Positions 17,047 through 24,612 of a DNA stretch of 64,000 nt are shown here, in pieces; position 1 is the stretch's first letter, and each line of letters begins with the position of its first letter. The notes beneath the pieces were generated by a model, which saw only the letters and a list, made by a program, of their open reading frames with translations, made no database searches and was not told where the DNA came from. Made by a program: the position numbers and the translations under genes. Source of the DNA: Delta-02 sp964513565. GTDB lineage: Bacteria; Desulfobacterota; Syntrophorhabdia; Syntrophorhabdales; Syntrophorhabdaceae. The DNA lies in assembly GCA_964513565.1 (NCBI GenBank), contig CAZENE010000003.1, forward strand, positions 60,481 to 124,480. The letters run 5' to 3'.

Positions 17047-17976
17047 GTGGGTTCCCGGGATGGAAGGGCGATCGCAGTATCTATCGTTGTCATCACAAAA
17101 GACACGAGGGAACTTCTTAAGGACTGTCTTAAGTCCGTCACAGACGATACGTCCCTGCGATCCCTCGGCATCGAGACGATCATCATCGACAATGCATCTC
17201 GTGACGGCACGGGTTCCATGGTGCGGCAGGAATTTCCTGACGCCGTCTACATCCGGAATGATGTGAATGCCGGCTTCGCGTCGGCGGTCAATCGCGCAGG
17301 ACGCGAGGCACGGGGAAAATATATCCTGCTCCTTAACTCCGATACTCTTCTCATCAAGGACGAGGCCGCGAAAATGATCGCCATTGCGGAGCGCATCGAA
17401 GATCTGGGCATATTGGGGCCGCAGTTGGTTTATGATGACCTCAGCGATCAAAGATCAGCGGCGTCCATACCGGGCCTCAAAGGAGAACTCCTACCCGGGT
17501 CACAGCGATTAAGGAGAAACGATCGTTCGAATGACATTGCCGATGTCGAATCATTGATCGGCGCAGCAATCCTGATCAGAAAAAGTGCGTTTGAGGCAAT
17601 AAACGGTTTTGACGAACGTTTCTTCTTCTTCCTCGAGGAAACCGATTTTTGCGTGCGGTTACAACAGGCCGGTTATCGCGTCGTCTTTTGTCCTGCTGCC
17701 CGCGTGATCCACCTGCAGGGAAAGACCGTCCGCAAAAATTGGGTCAAAGGGCGGATGGAATACAACATCTCGCTGAGAAAATTCATCAGAAAGCACCACA
17801 GTTCCTTTTATGGGTTCACTTTCGATTCCGTCAAATTCATCAAAGCCATTTTACTTATCATATTCATGCCTTTTTTACTCGTCGGCGAACATTCCCGGCC
17901 GCGGTACCTGTATTACTGCAAGCTCGTCGACTGGTATTTCTCCGGTTGCCCCGACAATTTCGGTTTACGCGGTTAA
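17047..17976 (+). CDS. Family 2 glycosyltransferase (rhamnosyltransferase-like)
   Basis: A GT-A fold glycosyltransferase of about 309 residues. It contains SIVVITKDT at the N-terminus, IIIDNASRDGT, a LLLNSDT metal-binding motif and GFDERFFFFLEETDFCVRL, the pattern of dTDP-rhamnosyl transferases. A hydrophobic stretch near residue 275 may anchor it to the membrane. GTG 17047 has AAAGGGG 6 bases upstream; GTG 17041 touches that site directly and is less likely. It lies 36 bases after iorA but is functionally unrelated. Confidence 0.88.
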   Translation: MGSRDGRAIAVSIVVITKDTRELLKDCLKSVTDDTSLRSLGIETIIIDNASRDGTGSMVRQEFPDAVYIRNDVNAGFASAVNRAGREARGKYILLLNSDTLLIKDEAAKMIAIAERIEDLGILGPQLVYDDLSDQRSAASIPGLKGELLPGSQRLRRNDRSNDIADVESLIGAAILIRKSAFEAINGFDERFFFFLEETDFCVRLQQAGYRVVFCPAARVIHLQGKTVRKNWVKGRMEYNISLRKFIRKHHSSFYGFTFDSVKFIKAILLIIFMPFLLVGEHSRPRYLYYCKLVDWYFSGCPDNFGLRG

Positions 17977-18014
17977 CTCTTGAGCAGGTGGAAATAGGAT
18001 ATTAATCTTGTCAG

Positions 18015-18045
18015 CTATCTCGCTTAGCTACCCTGGGCGAGATAG
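18015..18045. repeat. Perfect 9-bp inverted repeat
   Basis: CTATCTCGC (18015-18023) is repeated inverted as GCGAGATAG (18037-18045) with a 13-base gap. It lies between the glycosyltransferase gene and an HTH fragment. No T-run follows on either strand, so a terminator role is doubtful. Confidence 0.5.
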
Positions 18046-18054
18046 AAGTGTTAA

Positions 18055-18294
18055 ACCTGCCAAAAAAAACGACCCTTCGGTCCCAATGACATCCGTCGTC
18101 TCCGGAAGGTCAACCGCGTCAGCCAGGCCGTGTTCGCGGCCCTGCTCGGAGTCGGTAAATGGACGGTGCAACAGTGGGAACAAGGATTGAAGAAGCCAAG
18201 CTGGCCGGCCCAGCGCTTGTTCGACATTATTGACCGCAAAGGACTGGAAGCCCTGGCCTCATCCGTTCCACGTTCTACGTTGTTTAAATCGTAA
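18055..18294 (+). pseudogene. XRE-type helix-turn-helix antitoxin/regulator fragment
   Basis: The frame is open from a stop at 18052-18054 but has no plausible start codon. From 18088 it encodes a HigA/YiaG-type domain: DIRRLRKVNRVSQAVFAALL, then GVGKWTVQQWEQG and LKKPSWPAQRLFDIIDRKGL. Intact relatives carry roughly 30 to 45 residues before this point, often as the antitoxin partner of a RelE-like toxin. No toxin gene lies nearby. I read it as an N-terminally truncated remnant at the edge of a decayed island next to tRNA-Ser. Confidence 0.68.
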
Positions 18295-18397
18295 AACGTA
18301 AGGCATGGTATAAAGGGTTTTTAACGCAGAACGTAGAACGAATTTCTGTACAATCCTTGAACGTCTTCGAGTAAGTATGCTATAACAGTTGTCATCC

Positions 18398-18487
18398 GGA
18401 GAGATGTCCGAGCGGCTGAAGGAGCACGATTGGAAATCGTGTGTACGTTAACGCGTACCGAGGGTTCAAATCCCTCTCTCTCCGCCA
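18398..18487 (+). tRNA. tRNA-Ser (anticodon GGA)
   Basis: A class II tRNA of 90 bases with the CCA end encoded. The acceptor stem GGAGAGA pairs with TCTCTCC. The anticodon stem CACGA/TCGTG holds a loop with GGA, decoding UCC and UCU. A long variable arm (around TGTACGTTAACGCGTACC) and the T-arm GAGGG-TTCAAAT-CCCTC are present. Confidence 0.97.
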
Positions 18488-18501
18488 GTAAGACCAAAGC
18501 G

Positions 18502-18540
18502 AACCCTTGTGCTCATTATCGAGAAGTGCAAGGGTTTTTT
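18502..18540 (+). terminator. Intrinsic terminator after tRNA-Ser
   Basis: AACCCTTG (18502-18509) pairs with CAAGGGTT, and six T residues follow. It lies 14 bases downstream of the tRNA. Confidence 0.85.
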
Positions 18541-18793
18541 CCGCATGCTCTTCTCGTAACCGGGCACTGTTCATTGATGATCTCACGTCCTTTTACCCCG
18601 GTATAGATTTTCCGGATGATCCACAAGTTGCGTGCAGCTTTAAAGAATTGTCGGGGGAATTGAAGATCCCGGTATTTGCCGGCCTTTCCGCCTGATCCAG
18701 CATTTTGTTCGTTTGTTTCGTGTGAATGTCTCAAGACAAGGGAGCCTTTATAGACAGATACTTAACCGGACAGATCGTTCTATCCGGATCGAC
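18541..18793. other. Intergenic stretch without recognisable genes
   Basis: This stretch lies between the tRNA terminator and the end of the toxin gene. Both strands offer only short frames without homology or ribosome binding sites. I see nothing in it that I can name. Confidence 0.5.
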
Positions 18794-19147
18794 TCACAGA
18801 TCCATCGGTTCCAGCAGAAGCTTGACTCCTGCCAGCACTTCATCTATTCTCGCCCTGGACAGAGAGCCTATCTTTTCTACTAGGTCCGATTTATCCACCG
18901 TTATTAGCTGCGTGATATTGACAACGCTTTCCTTCGGAAGGCTCCCTTCGCCCTTGCTAAGCAGTACGTTGCCCGGTGCCTTGGCCCTCTTCAGGTTGGA
19001 TGTCAGCACGCAAAGCACCACCGTGTTCAGCCGGCTCTCATTAAAGACGTTGTTTTGAACTACCACGTACGGGTGGCGATACCCGGGCGCGGAGCCTGCC
19101 GGGTCCCCAAGGTCGACCCAGAAGATGTCTCCCTGTCGTATGTTCAA
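18794..19147 (-). CDS. mazF: MazF/PemK-type mRNA interferase toxin
   Basis: A 117-residue toxin that cleaves mRNA. It opens with IRQGDIFWVDLGDPAGSAPG and RHPYVVVQNN, the standard MazF start, and includes VVLCVLTSNLKRAK and LPKESVVNITQLITVDKSDL, where the active-site Arg/Ser/Thr residues of the family sit. TTG 19147 overlaps the TGA of the antitoxin gene and has AAGGA 6 bases upstream, so the two are translationally coupled. Confidence 0.93.
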   Translation of the reverse strand: MNIRQGDIFWVDLGDPAGSAPGYRHPYVVVQNNVFNESRLNTVVLCVLTSNLKRAKAPGNVLLSKGEGSLPKESVVNITQLITVDKSDLVEKIGSLSRARIDEVLAGVKLLLEPMDL

Positions 19148-19392
19148 TACGGGTCCTTTTTCATTTTTCTGACGTGGTAACTCCTGGAGCGTTGTTTCAG
19201 GTCAGTTTCTTCCCTAGTGTCCTCATCACGGTAAGCGCCGTTCAGTTCCTGGAGAAGCTTTTTGGCCCTGTGCCGTTCCATAAACTCCTGCACCGCCATT
19301 GTGAACACCTGACTGCGCGAGCAGCAGTATTCTTTCGTGAGCCTTTCGACCTGATCGAATATTTCATCCGGAACCGATATAGCTATTTTCAT
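19144..19392 (-). CDS. Ribbon-helix-helix antitoxin (MazE-like partner)
   Basis: An 82-residue CopG/RHH-type protein beginning MKIAISVPDEIFDQVERL, the beta strand and first helix of the fold, with a basic C-terminal tail that probably wraps the toxin. ATG 19392 is chosen from family alignment, though no ribosome binding site is seen; an upstream in-frame ATG at 19440 would add 16 residues. A 25-bp inverted repeat overlaps the chosen start, which fits autoregulation by the toxin-antitoxin complex. Confidence 0.85.
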   Translation of the reverse strand: MKIAISVPDEIFDQVERLTKEYCCSRSQVFTMAVQEFMERHRAKKLLQELNGAYRDEDTREETDLKQRSRSYHVRKMKKDPY

Positions 19393-19415
19393 ACTATAAG
19401 GATATCTTATGGTAT
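19391..19415 (-). promoter_or_regulatory. Probable autoregulatory operator of the toxin-antitoxin pair
   Basis: Arms ATACTATAAG (19391-19400) and CTTATGGTAT (19406-19415) form an inverted repeat with one mismatch around GATAT. On the minus strand TTGACT, a 17-base spacer and TATCCT lie across the same region, so bound antitoxin would occlude the promoter. The start of transcription would then be very close to ATG 19392. Confidence 0.62.
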
Positions 19416-19690
19416 AACTAAAGTCAACACTCATAGTCATACCATTTGATCCTTCCCGTCATATCTCATCCCGCAAAGGAGTTAATCGGTAAAGGCCATG
19501 GGAACTGGACTCCACCGCCGTCTGTTTCCCCCCTGACGACTGCCTGCGTATTTTTGCAAGTCTCGACAACATTTTGAGTCCTTGCTGCGTCCCGGTATAT
19601 TAAAAGGAGGTCTTGATGAGCAAGAAAACGGAAGAGGAAAAAGGACAGGCCAAAGGTAAGGTGCTCACCATGCCGGGTCAGTTCTAGGTA

Positions 19691-19801
19691 ATGCCGCTGC
19701 ATCATATGTTGAGAAAGGTCATGGAAGAAGATTTGCGGCAGTATTGTATTGAGAGGGGCCTCGATCCTGATGATTACATGCCGGAATGGGAGGACGAGTA
19801 G
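19691..19801 (+). CDS. Small protein coupled to a broken phosphatase gene
   Basis: A 36-residue acidic protein (ends DDYMPEWEDE) whose stop TAG is directly followed by the phosphatase ATG at 19802. A second short frame, 19617-19688, precedes it in another frame with AAAGGAGG before its ATG; the two may be halves of one frameshifted gene. I do not recognise either. Coupling to the phosphatase is the main support. Confidence 0.4.
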   Translation: MPLHHMLRKVMEEDLRQYCIERGLDPDDYMPEWEDE

Positions 19802-20149
19802 ATGGGGCGGGTCATCGCGATCGGCGATATCCACGGCACCCTGAGGAAGCTTGAGGGACTGATCGAACAGATCAGCCCGATGAACGAAGACGCGATCATT
19901 TTCCTGGGAGACAACATCGACCGCGGCCCCGATTCATATCACACCGTAGAATTTATCATTGATTTCATCGATCAATTTCCGAATACCATTACATTGCGCG
20001 GCAATCACGAGGACTTCGTCATCTCTCTGTTTATGGGAAACATGAACGAATACGAATGCAACCTTTGGCTCAAGATGAACGGCTGACTCCAGAACATGGT
20101 AAGTTACCGGCGCGCAGGCAAACTGCTTGGCGAACACCGGGATTTCTAA
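19802..20149 (+). pseudogene. Serine/threonine-type metallophosphatase, interrupted and truncated
   Basis: The N-terminal half of a calcineurin-superfamily phosphatase is clear: GDIHGTLRKL, FLGDNIDRGPDS and LRGNHEDF are the metal-binding GDxHG, GDxxDRG and GNHE motifs. An in-frame TGA follows at 20084-20086. Reading through it, the frame continues with SYRRAGKLLGEHRDF before TAA at 20147. The intact family is near 220 residues, so the C-terminal His motifs are missing. A single GGA to TGA change would explain the first stop. I consider it inactive. Confidence 0.82.
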
Positions 20150-20496
20150 ACGTTAAAAAAACAGGAGCGATTTTCGGAGGTCTCATAATTCTTCGTATTC
20201 TTTAAGGAGCACGCTCCTGTACTCCCGGCACACTACTTCCGACGTGGAGATATAGTTTCCCGTTGCTTCCAATCCGGGAATGATCTCTCTCTTTCGTTGC
20301 TTTTTTACCTACGGAGTGAGGCTCATGCAGGTTGCTTACAGCGACCTGCGTTCCATCAATAAACCTGAGTGTGCGCCGCCTAACTGTGTGCGCATTGGGA
20401 TCCACTCAAGTAACCAGCCGCAAACTTGAAAAAGTGACATATGGCACTCCCTTCATTGTCTCGGTAGATCCAGACGACCGGCAGTACTTTATATCA
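20150..20496. other. Intergenic stretch between two pseudogenes
   Basis: No frame with recognisable homology is seen. A widely spaced inverted repeat, ACAGGAGCG (20161-20169) and CGCTCCTGT (20212-20220), is the only structure I notice. Confidence 0.45.
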
Positions 20497-20708
20497 TCAG
20501 TATACCAGCCAATCGTCAAGATATCCAGCTGCGATGGCCACCGCAAAACATTCACCAGAAACGCAAGCACCAGCCTTTTCCTGAACATTGGGCCGAGAAT
20601 TATTATCTCCGGAATGCTCACCCCGGCCCCTGCCGCAGTGAGGAGGAGGGCCGTACCGACGGAAATAGACCAGGGTTCCCCGGCTCCCTGATGAACATGC
20701 GATGACAC
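20497..20708 (-). pseudogene. C-terminal remnant of a UPF0718-type permease
   Basis: On the minus strand one frame reads AGAGVSIPEIIILGPMFRKR then LVLAFLVNV, and the next frame continues FAVAIAAGYLDDWLVY to a stop at 20497. Joined, these form the last membrane helices of a predicted permease of the UPF0718/DUF318 group. The rest of the protein is missing and one frameshift (near 20545) separates the two parts. It is a decayed fragment in a degraded region. Confidence 0.6.
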
Positions 20709-20953
20709 GTTTGATAATCAAAGTATGACAAAATAATTGTTGCTCTGGCGACAGACAGAATGGGCCATGTTCGGTAATATCCTAGATAAATGCTACTGCC
20801 GGGCTGTACGAATTGAACATTTGTCGAGTTGGACGCCCGGAATGGCAGTAGTCTGCAAAAAGGAAACGAAAGGTCTTACTGACAAGAAAGAAAAAAGAAG
20901 ACAATGCCCTGAAGCGTGTTTCAAGGTTCAGGACATCAGTGAGGAGGCTGGAT

Positions 20954-21904
20954 TTGCGGACGGAACCCTGTCAATCTTTGAGTCTTGGCGCAAGCGATCG
21001 GGTAGAGGTGCGTTCGGCCGAGGAGATACTTGCAACACTCGATGAGAAGGGTAAATTGGGAGGAATAGCGTTCACTCCTCAAATGGTTGATTTTTGCGGC
21101 AAGACATTCAGGATCTCCAAAAAGGCTAACAGGATAATCCTCGAATCAACCGGAGAACGCAGAATACTGAAAAAGCCCATGGTAATGTTGGAAGGGGCAA
21201 TTTGTAACGGAAAGGCCCACGGGGGATGCGACAGGTCGTGTTTTTATTTGTGGCCTGAAGCATGGCTTAAAAAAACGTCTTCTCCCGGAAATGGGGGATT
21301 AATGATGCGGGACCAGAAAGAAGTAATTGCCGATATCCCCGAGTGTTGCCAGTCGAATTTCGATGACCTTTTGGAGGCGACGCTGCCCGATCCGCGGTTA
21401 GCCCTGTGGCTGCGAAGGTATTGGTGGAGGTTGAAAAGAAATCTTTGGCATCTCAGTATTCTCGGCGTTTCCGGATATAGGTCGCGGGCATTCCCTTCCA
21501 CGCAATCAAAAAATATTATCAATGCAGAAAATAAAGAGGCAAAATCTTCAGGCACATCGTCGGCATCATTACATTTGCAGCCCGGCGATTATGTTGAGGT
21601 AAGGCCTTTGAAAGAGATATTCGCCACGCTCGACCGCGATGATAAGCTCAATGGCATGAGGTTCAACAAAGAAATGGCAAAATTTTCCGGGTACCGATTT
21701 AAGGTCTACAGGAAATTGGACAAAATGGTCTCGGAAGGAGATGGGAGACTCCTCAAGGTAAAAACCCCCACGGTTCTCCTGGAAGGGGCTTTTTGTGATG
21801 GGAAGGCCCATGGGAAATGTGACAGATACTGCTTCGCCTTCTGGAGGGAGGCTTGGTTAAAGAAACTCCCTGATCGGGGACGAATAGCTGCAGAAGAAAA
21901 TTAG
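20954..21904 (+). CDS. Unknown protein with a tandem-duplicated Cys-containing domain
   Basis: A roughly 316-residue cytoplasmic protein built from two copies of one domain. Copy 1 (about residues 15-107) has RVEVRSAEEILATLDEKGKL, VMLEGAICNGKAHGGC and YLWPEAWLKK. Copy 2 (about 213-310) has YVEVRPLKEIFATLDRDDKL, VLLEGAFCDGKAHGKC and AFWREAWLKK. The C-(N/D)GKAHGxCDRxC core suggests a metal or reactive-thiol site. Copy 1 has an extra Cys (DFCGKTFR) replaced by Ser in copy 2. TTG 20954 is chosen for the GGAGG 6 bases upstream; GTG 20939 overlaps that site. The next genes encode a WbqC-like protein and a PIG-L deacetylase. Function is unknown to me. Confidence 0.8.
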   Translation: MRTEPCQSLSLGASDRVEVRSAEEILATLDEKGKLGGIAFTPQMVDFCGKTFRISKKANRIILESTGERRILKKPMVMLEGAICNGKAHGGCDRSCFYLWPEAWLKKTSSPGNGGLMMRDQKEVIADIPECCQSNFDDLLEATLPDPRLALWLRRYWWRLKRNLWHLSILGVSGYRSRAFPSTQSKNIINAENKEAKSSGTSSASLHLQPGDYVEVRPLKEIFATLDRDDKLNGMRFNKEMAKFSGYRFKVYRKLDKMVSEGDGRLLKVKTPTVLLEGAFCDGKAHGKCDRYCFAFWREAWLKKLPDRGRIAAEEN

Positions 21905-21925
21905 GTTGCAATAAGGGGAGGGGGC

Positions 21926-22708
21926 ATGAAGCTGCTGGATCCTATAATGCAAAGCCAGGATGTACGCCGGATATCTTTTGACGGACCAATATTAGTTGCT
22001 CATCAACCTGAATACCTGCCATGGTTGGGCTTTATTTCAAAAGCTGCCATGGGCGACGTATACCTGTTACTGGATAGCGTCCAGTTTAAAAAGCAAAACT
22101 TTCAGAACAGGAATAAAATACGGACCAGGTGCAACACCGGCTGGCAATGGCTGACCGTTCCCTTGACTCATGAGAGCACCAGCCGTGATAAAAAGATCTT
22201 CGAGGCCCGACTGGCAAACGGATCGTGGAAAGAAGAACATTTGCGGGCTATTACCTTTGCCTATTCCCGGAGCCCCTATTTTTCTTCCGTATTCAGTGAA
22301 CTCGAAACGATCTATAACCTCGATTGGGACAATCTATGCGACCTCAACTTTCATCTTATACAGTATGCCTTCAAAATGTTTGTGGTCGATATCCCGGTCT
22401 ACCGAACCTCGGAATTGATCGATATGGGGTATGAAATTACAGGGCAGAAGACGGAGCTTATTATTTCAATGTGCCGGGCAGTGGGTGCACGTACCTTCGT
22501 TTCGGGCGATGGCGCCCGGGAATATCTCGACGCAGATATGTTTAGACAAAACAACATAAACCTGGTGTTTCAATCATTTGATCATCCAGAGTATACGCAG
22601 GTACATGGCGAGTTCATATCGCATATGTCTTTCGTTGACCTGCTTTTCAATCATGGTCCCCGATCAACGGAGATTTTGGGGACCCCGCAATGGGTGTCAG
22701 GCGAATGA
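21926..22708 (+). CDS. WbqC-like family protein
   Basis: A 260-residue protein with the WbqC pattern: VAHQPEYLPWLGFISKAAMG, VYLLLDSVQFKK, QNRNKIRT and WLTVPL, and a C-terminal NHGPRS-x-EIL. WbqC-like proteins occur in O-antigen and glycolipid gene clusters and their reaction is not settled. GGGGAGGGGG precedes the ATG by 4 bases. It starts 21 bases after the duplicated-domain gene and is followed by a PIG-L deacetylase, suggesting a small sugar- or lipid-modification cassette. Confidence 0.88.
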   Translation: MKLLDPIMQSQDVRRISFDGPILVAHQPEYLPWLGFISKAAMGDVYLLLDSVQFKKQNFQNRNKIRTRCNTGWQWLTVPLTHESTSRDKKIFEARLANGSWKEEHLRAITFAYSRSPYFSSVFSELETIYNLDWDNLCDLNFHLIQYAFKMFVVDIPVYRTSELIDMGYEITGQKTELIISMCRAVGARTFVSGDGAREYLDADMFRQNNINLVFQSFDHPEYTQVHGEFISHMSFVDLLFNHGPRSTEILGTPQWVSGE

Positions 22709-22747
22709 ACAATGTGCCCTGCTTTTATTTTTGCGGGAGGATGAACT

Positions 22748-23434
22748 ATGAATTCAAATAAACAGCTAAAAATTATCGCAGTTGGAGCGCATCTCGACGA
22801 TATCGAGATTGCGTGCGGCGGGACCCTGGTGAAGGCGCTGGAAGCGGGGCATCTTGTTAAAATGATAGTATTGAGTAATTCCGCATACATGAATTATGAC
22901 GGCATTATCGAAAGAACCGAGGCGCAGGCGGTTCATGAAGGCCAGGAAGCCGCACGACTCCTGGGGGTTGACGACCTCGAAATACATGATTTTCCGAATA
23001 AGGATATACCTTATGACTCGACCGCCGTGGAACTCTTGAACTCCCGTTTTGATTCATTTGAACCCGATCTCATCCTGACTCACTGGACATTCGACACACA
23101 TAAATCGCACCGCAACACTGCCATGTCGACTATCGCGGCGGGGAGATATCATACCTCCATACTCATGTACGAACCGTTCCCACCCAGCGGGAGGTCGTAT
23201 GTCGCGTTTCGTCCGCAATACTACGTAGATATCACCCCCCAGATCGAAAGAAAGCTCGCTGCCCTGAGAGCCCATACATCCCAGTATATCCACTATGGAG
23301 AGGAACATTGGATAAGCGCGGTAAGAGCACGCGCACTGTTTCGGGGATTCGATCTTATCAAGCGTCAGGGCAACGGGACCAAATATGCGGAGTCTTACGA
23401 AGTGTTGCGATTGGGTATCGATTTTCTTGGATGA
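22748..23434 (+). CDS. PIG-L/LmbE-family deacetylase
   Basis: A zinc-dependent N-deacetylase of 228 residues that acts on N-acetylglucosamine-type substrates in its family. The zinc ligands are visible in VGAHLDDIEIACGGT near residue 14 and in DTHKSHRNT near 118. GGGAGG lies 6 bases before the ATG. The substrate is not evident from sequence. It is followed by the remnant of a second, unrelated deacetylase. Confidence 0.9.
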   Translation: MNSNKQLKIIAVGAHLDDIEIACGGTLVKALEAGHLVKMIVLSNSAYMNYDGIIERTEAQAVHEGQEAARLLGVDDLEIHDFPNKDIPYDSTAVELLNSRFDSFEPDLILTHWTFDTHKSHRNTAMSTIAAGRYHTSILMYEPFPPSGRSYVAFRPQYYVDITPQIERKLAALRAHTSQYIHYGEEHWISAVRARALFRGFDLIKRQGNGTKYAESYEVLRLGIDFLG

Positions 23435-23525
23435 TCTTACGTGAACACGTCTTCACTTAAACAAACGGGGCTCAGATGGGGCCGAACTATTGTCCAAAAA
23501 GTTAAATAATCAATAATTGCAAAGC

Positions 23526-23730
23526 ATGGTTTTTTTATTTCCTGGGATGACGGACATCCATCAGATTATCGATTGCCGGAACTTGTCAACAAGTTCTGCT
23601 TTAAAAGTATTTTCTTTATACCCATAATAATCGAGAGGGCCGGCTTGTTTTATCGAAGGCGGCGATACGTGATCTGGACAGTGAGTTTGAAATCGCCGGC
23701 CATACGGTGAACAAACAAACGTCGTATGAT
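23526..23730 (+). pseudogene. Polysaccharide deacetylase (NodB-type) remnant
   Basis: The N-terminal part of a NodB-fold deacetylase is readable in pieces. One frame from 23537 gives ISWDDGHPSDYRLPELVNKF, then FKSIFFIPI and ERAGLFY. After a frameshift near 23655 another frame gives AAIRDLDSEFEIAGHTVN, the GGHT-type zinc motif. The ATG at 23526 is out of frame with the first piece by one base within a run of seven T. The rest of the domain is missing. It is a dead fragment next to an intact PIG-L gene. Confidence 0.72.
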
Positions 23731-23738
23731 GCGGGGCT

Positions 23739-24569
23739 TTACCGGGGGGGCGCAAACCTGTTCAGAACGGTACCAATGATCTTATCCCTGGGAAGCAGGG
23801 CAATCGTCGCGTTCACAGCGTCAACACTTGTCTTGTCGGCCTCGACAACCACAAGGATCCCATCCACCATTGGGGCGAAGTTCAGCGCATCGGCACCTGT
23901 CAGCACGGGGGGGACATCGAAGATGACGTACCGGTCGGGATAGCGGTATTTCATCTCGGAGGCAAGCTCCCACATTCTCGATGTAACGAGCAATTCGGTG
24001 CTTTCGCGCACCAGTCTTCCACCGGAAATAAGAGTGATCTTGTCTATATTAGGCCATGTAATGATTTCCGATAAAGGCATTCTATCCAGGAGGTAATCGA
24101 CGAGGCCTCTGTCGCTCGCGTAACCCAGGTATTTGTGAACATCCTGCTGACGCAGATCTCCGTCGACGAGGAGCACGGTCTGTTCGAAGAGTTTCGCAAA
24201 AGCGAACGAAAGATTTATCGCTGTGAGAGTTTTACCTTCTCCGGGCAGGGCGCTTGTGACCATAATGGTATTATTCCCGTTCTTTTTGGTGCAGTCAATG
24301 ATCCGGGTACGAAGGACCTTGTATACCTCCGTTTCCACCGTGCAGGGAAATATCGCTGCACAACGGTTATCAGCCAGAGTTTTCATGTCGAGCTGGACTT
24401 TGCGGGACACTGTGTAGAGAGGACTGATCCATCCCGCTTTTTTTCTATCTTCCCTGGAAATGATCTGGATATCTGCTTTGTCTAATTTTGCAGGAAGTCC
24501 ATGGTCGTGCTCCGTGTTTGTAAATTTGTTATAAACATCTTCAAAAATATTCTTAAGCTGCCCAGCCAT
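23739..24569 (-). CDS. CpsD/CapB-type ATPase of the exopolysaccharide system
   Basis: A 276-residue P-loop ATPase of the bacterial tyrosine kinase group. It has Walker A SALPGEGKT (about residue 106), Walker A' LLVDGDLRQQD and Walker B VIFDVPPVL. It lacks the Tyr-rich tail of classical BY-kinases, as do many exosortase-associated versions. AGGAGG precedes the start. It is the last gene of the minus-strand locus and lies downstream of the chain-length protein it presumably works with at the inner membrane. Confidence 0.9.
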   Translation of the reverse strand: MAGQLKNIFEDVYNKFTNTEHDHGLPAKLDKADIQIISREDRKKAGWISPLYTVSRKVQLDMKTLADNRCAAIFPCTVETEVYKVLRTRIIDCTKKNGNNTIMVTSALPGEGKTLTAINLSFAFAKLFEQTVLLVDGDLRQQDVHKYLGYASDRGLVDYLLDRMPLSEIITWPNIDKITLISGGRLVRESTELLVTSRMWELASEMKYRYPDRYVIFDVPPVLTGADALNFAPMVDGILVVVEADKTSVDAVNATIALLPRDKIIGTVLNRFAPPR

Positions 24570-24612
24570 AAGTTCCTCCTTTTTTAGACCAATTTCCGGA
24601 GAAAGTTGCTCG

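Noticed and set aside
16762..17451. 229-codon minus-strand frame across the iorA end and the glycosyltransferase start
   Set aside because: It spans two well-supported genes on the other strand and shows no homology or ribosome binding site.
20084..20086. In-frame TGA in the phosphatase considered as a selenocysteine codon
   Set aside because: The position is not a redox site, no SECIS-like hairpin is seen next to it and the frame ends soon after at 20147, well short of family length.
20332..20691. 119-codon plus-strand frame over the permease remnant
   Set aside because: The opposite strand carries recognisable permease helices across two frames; the plus-strand product has no fold pattern.
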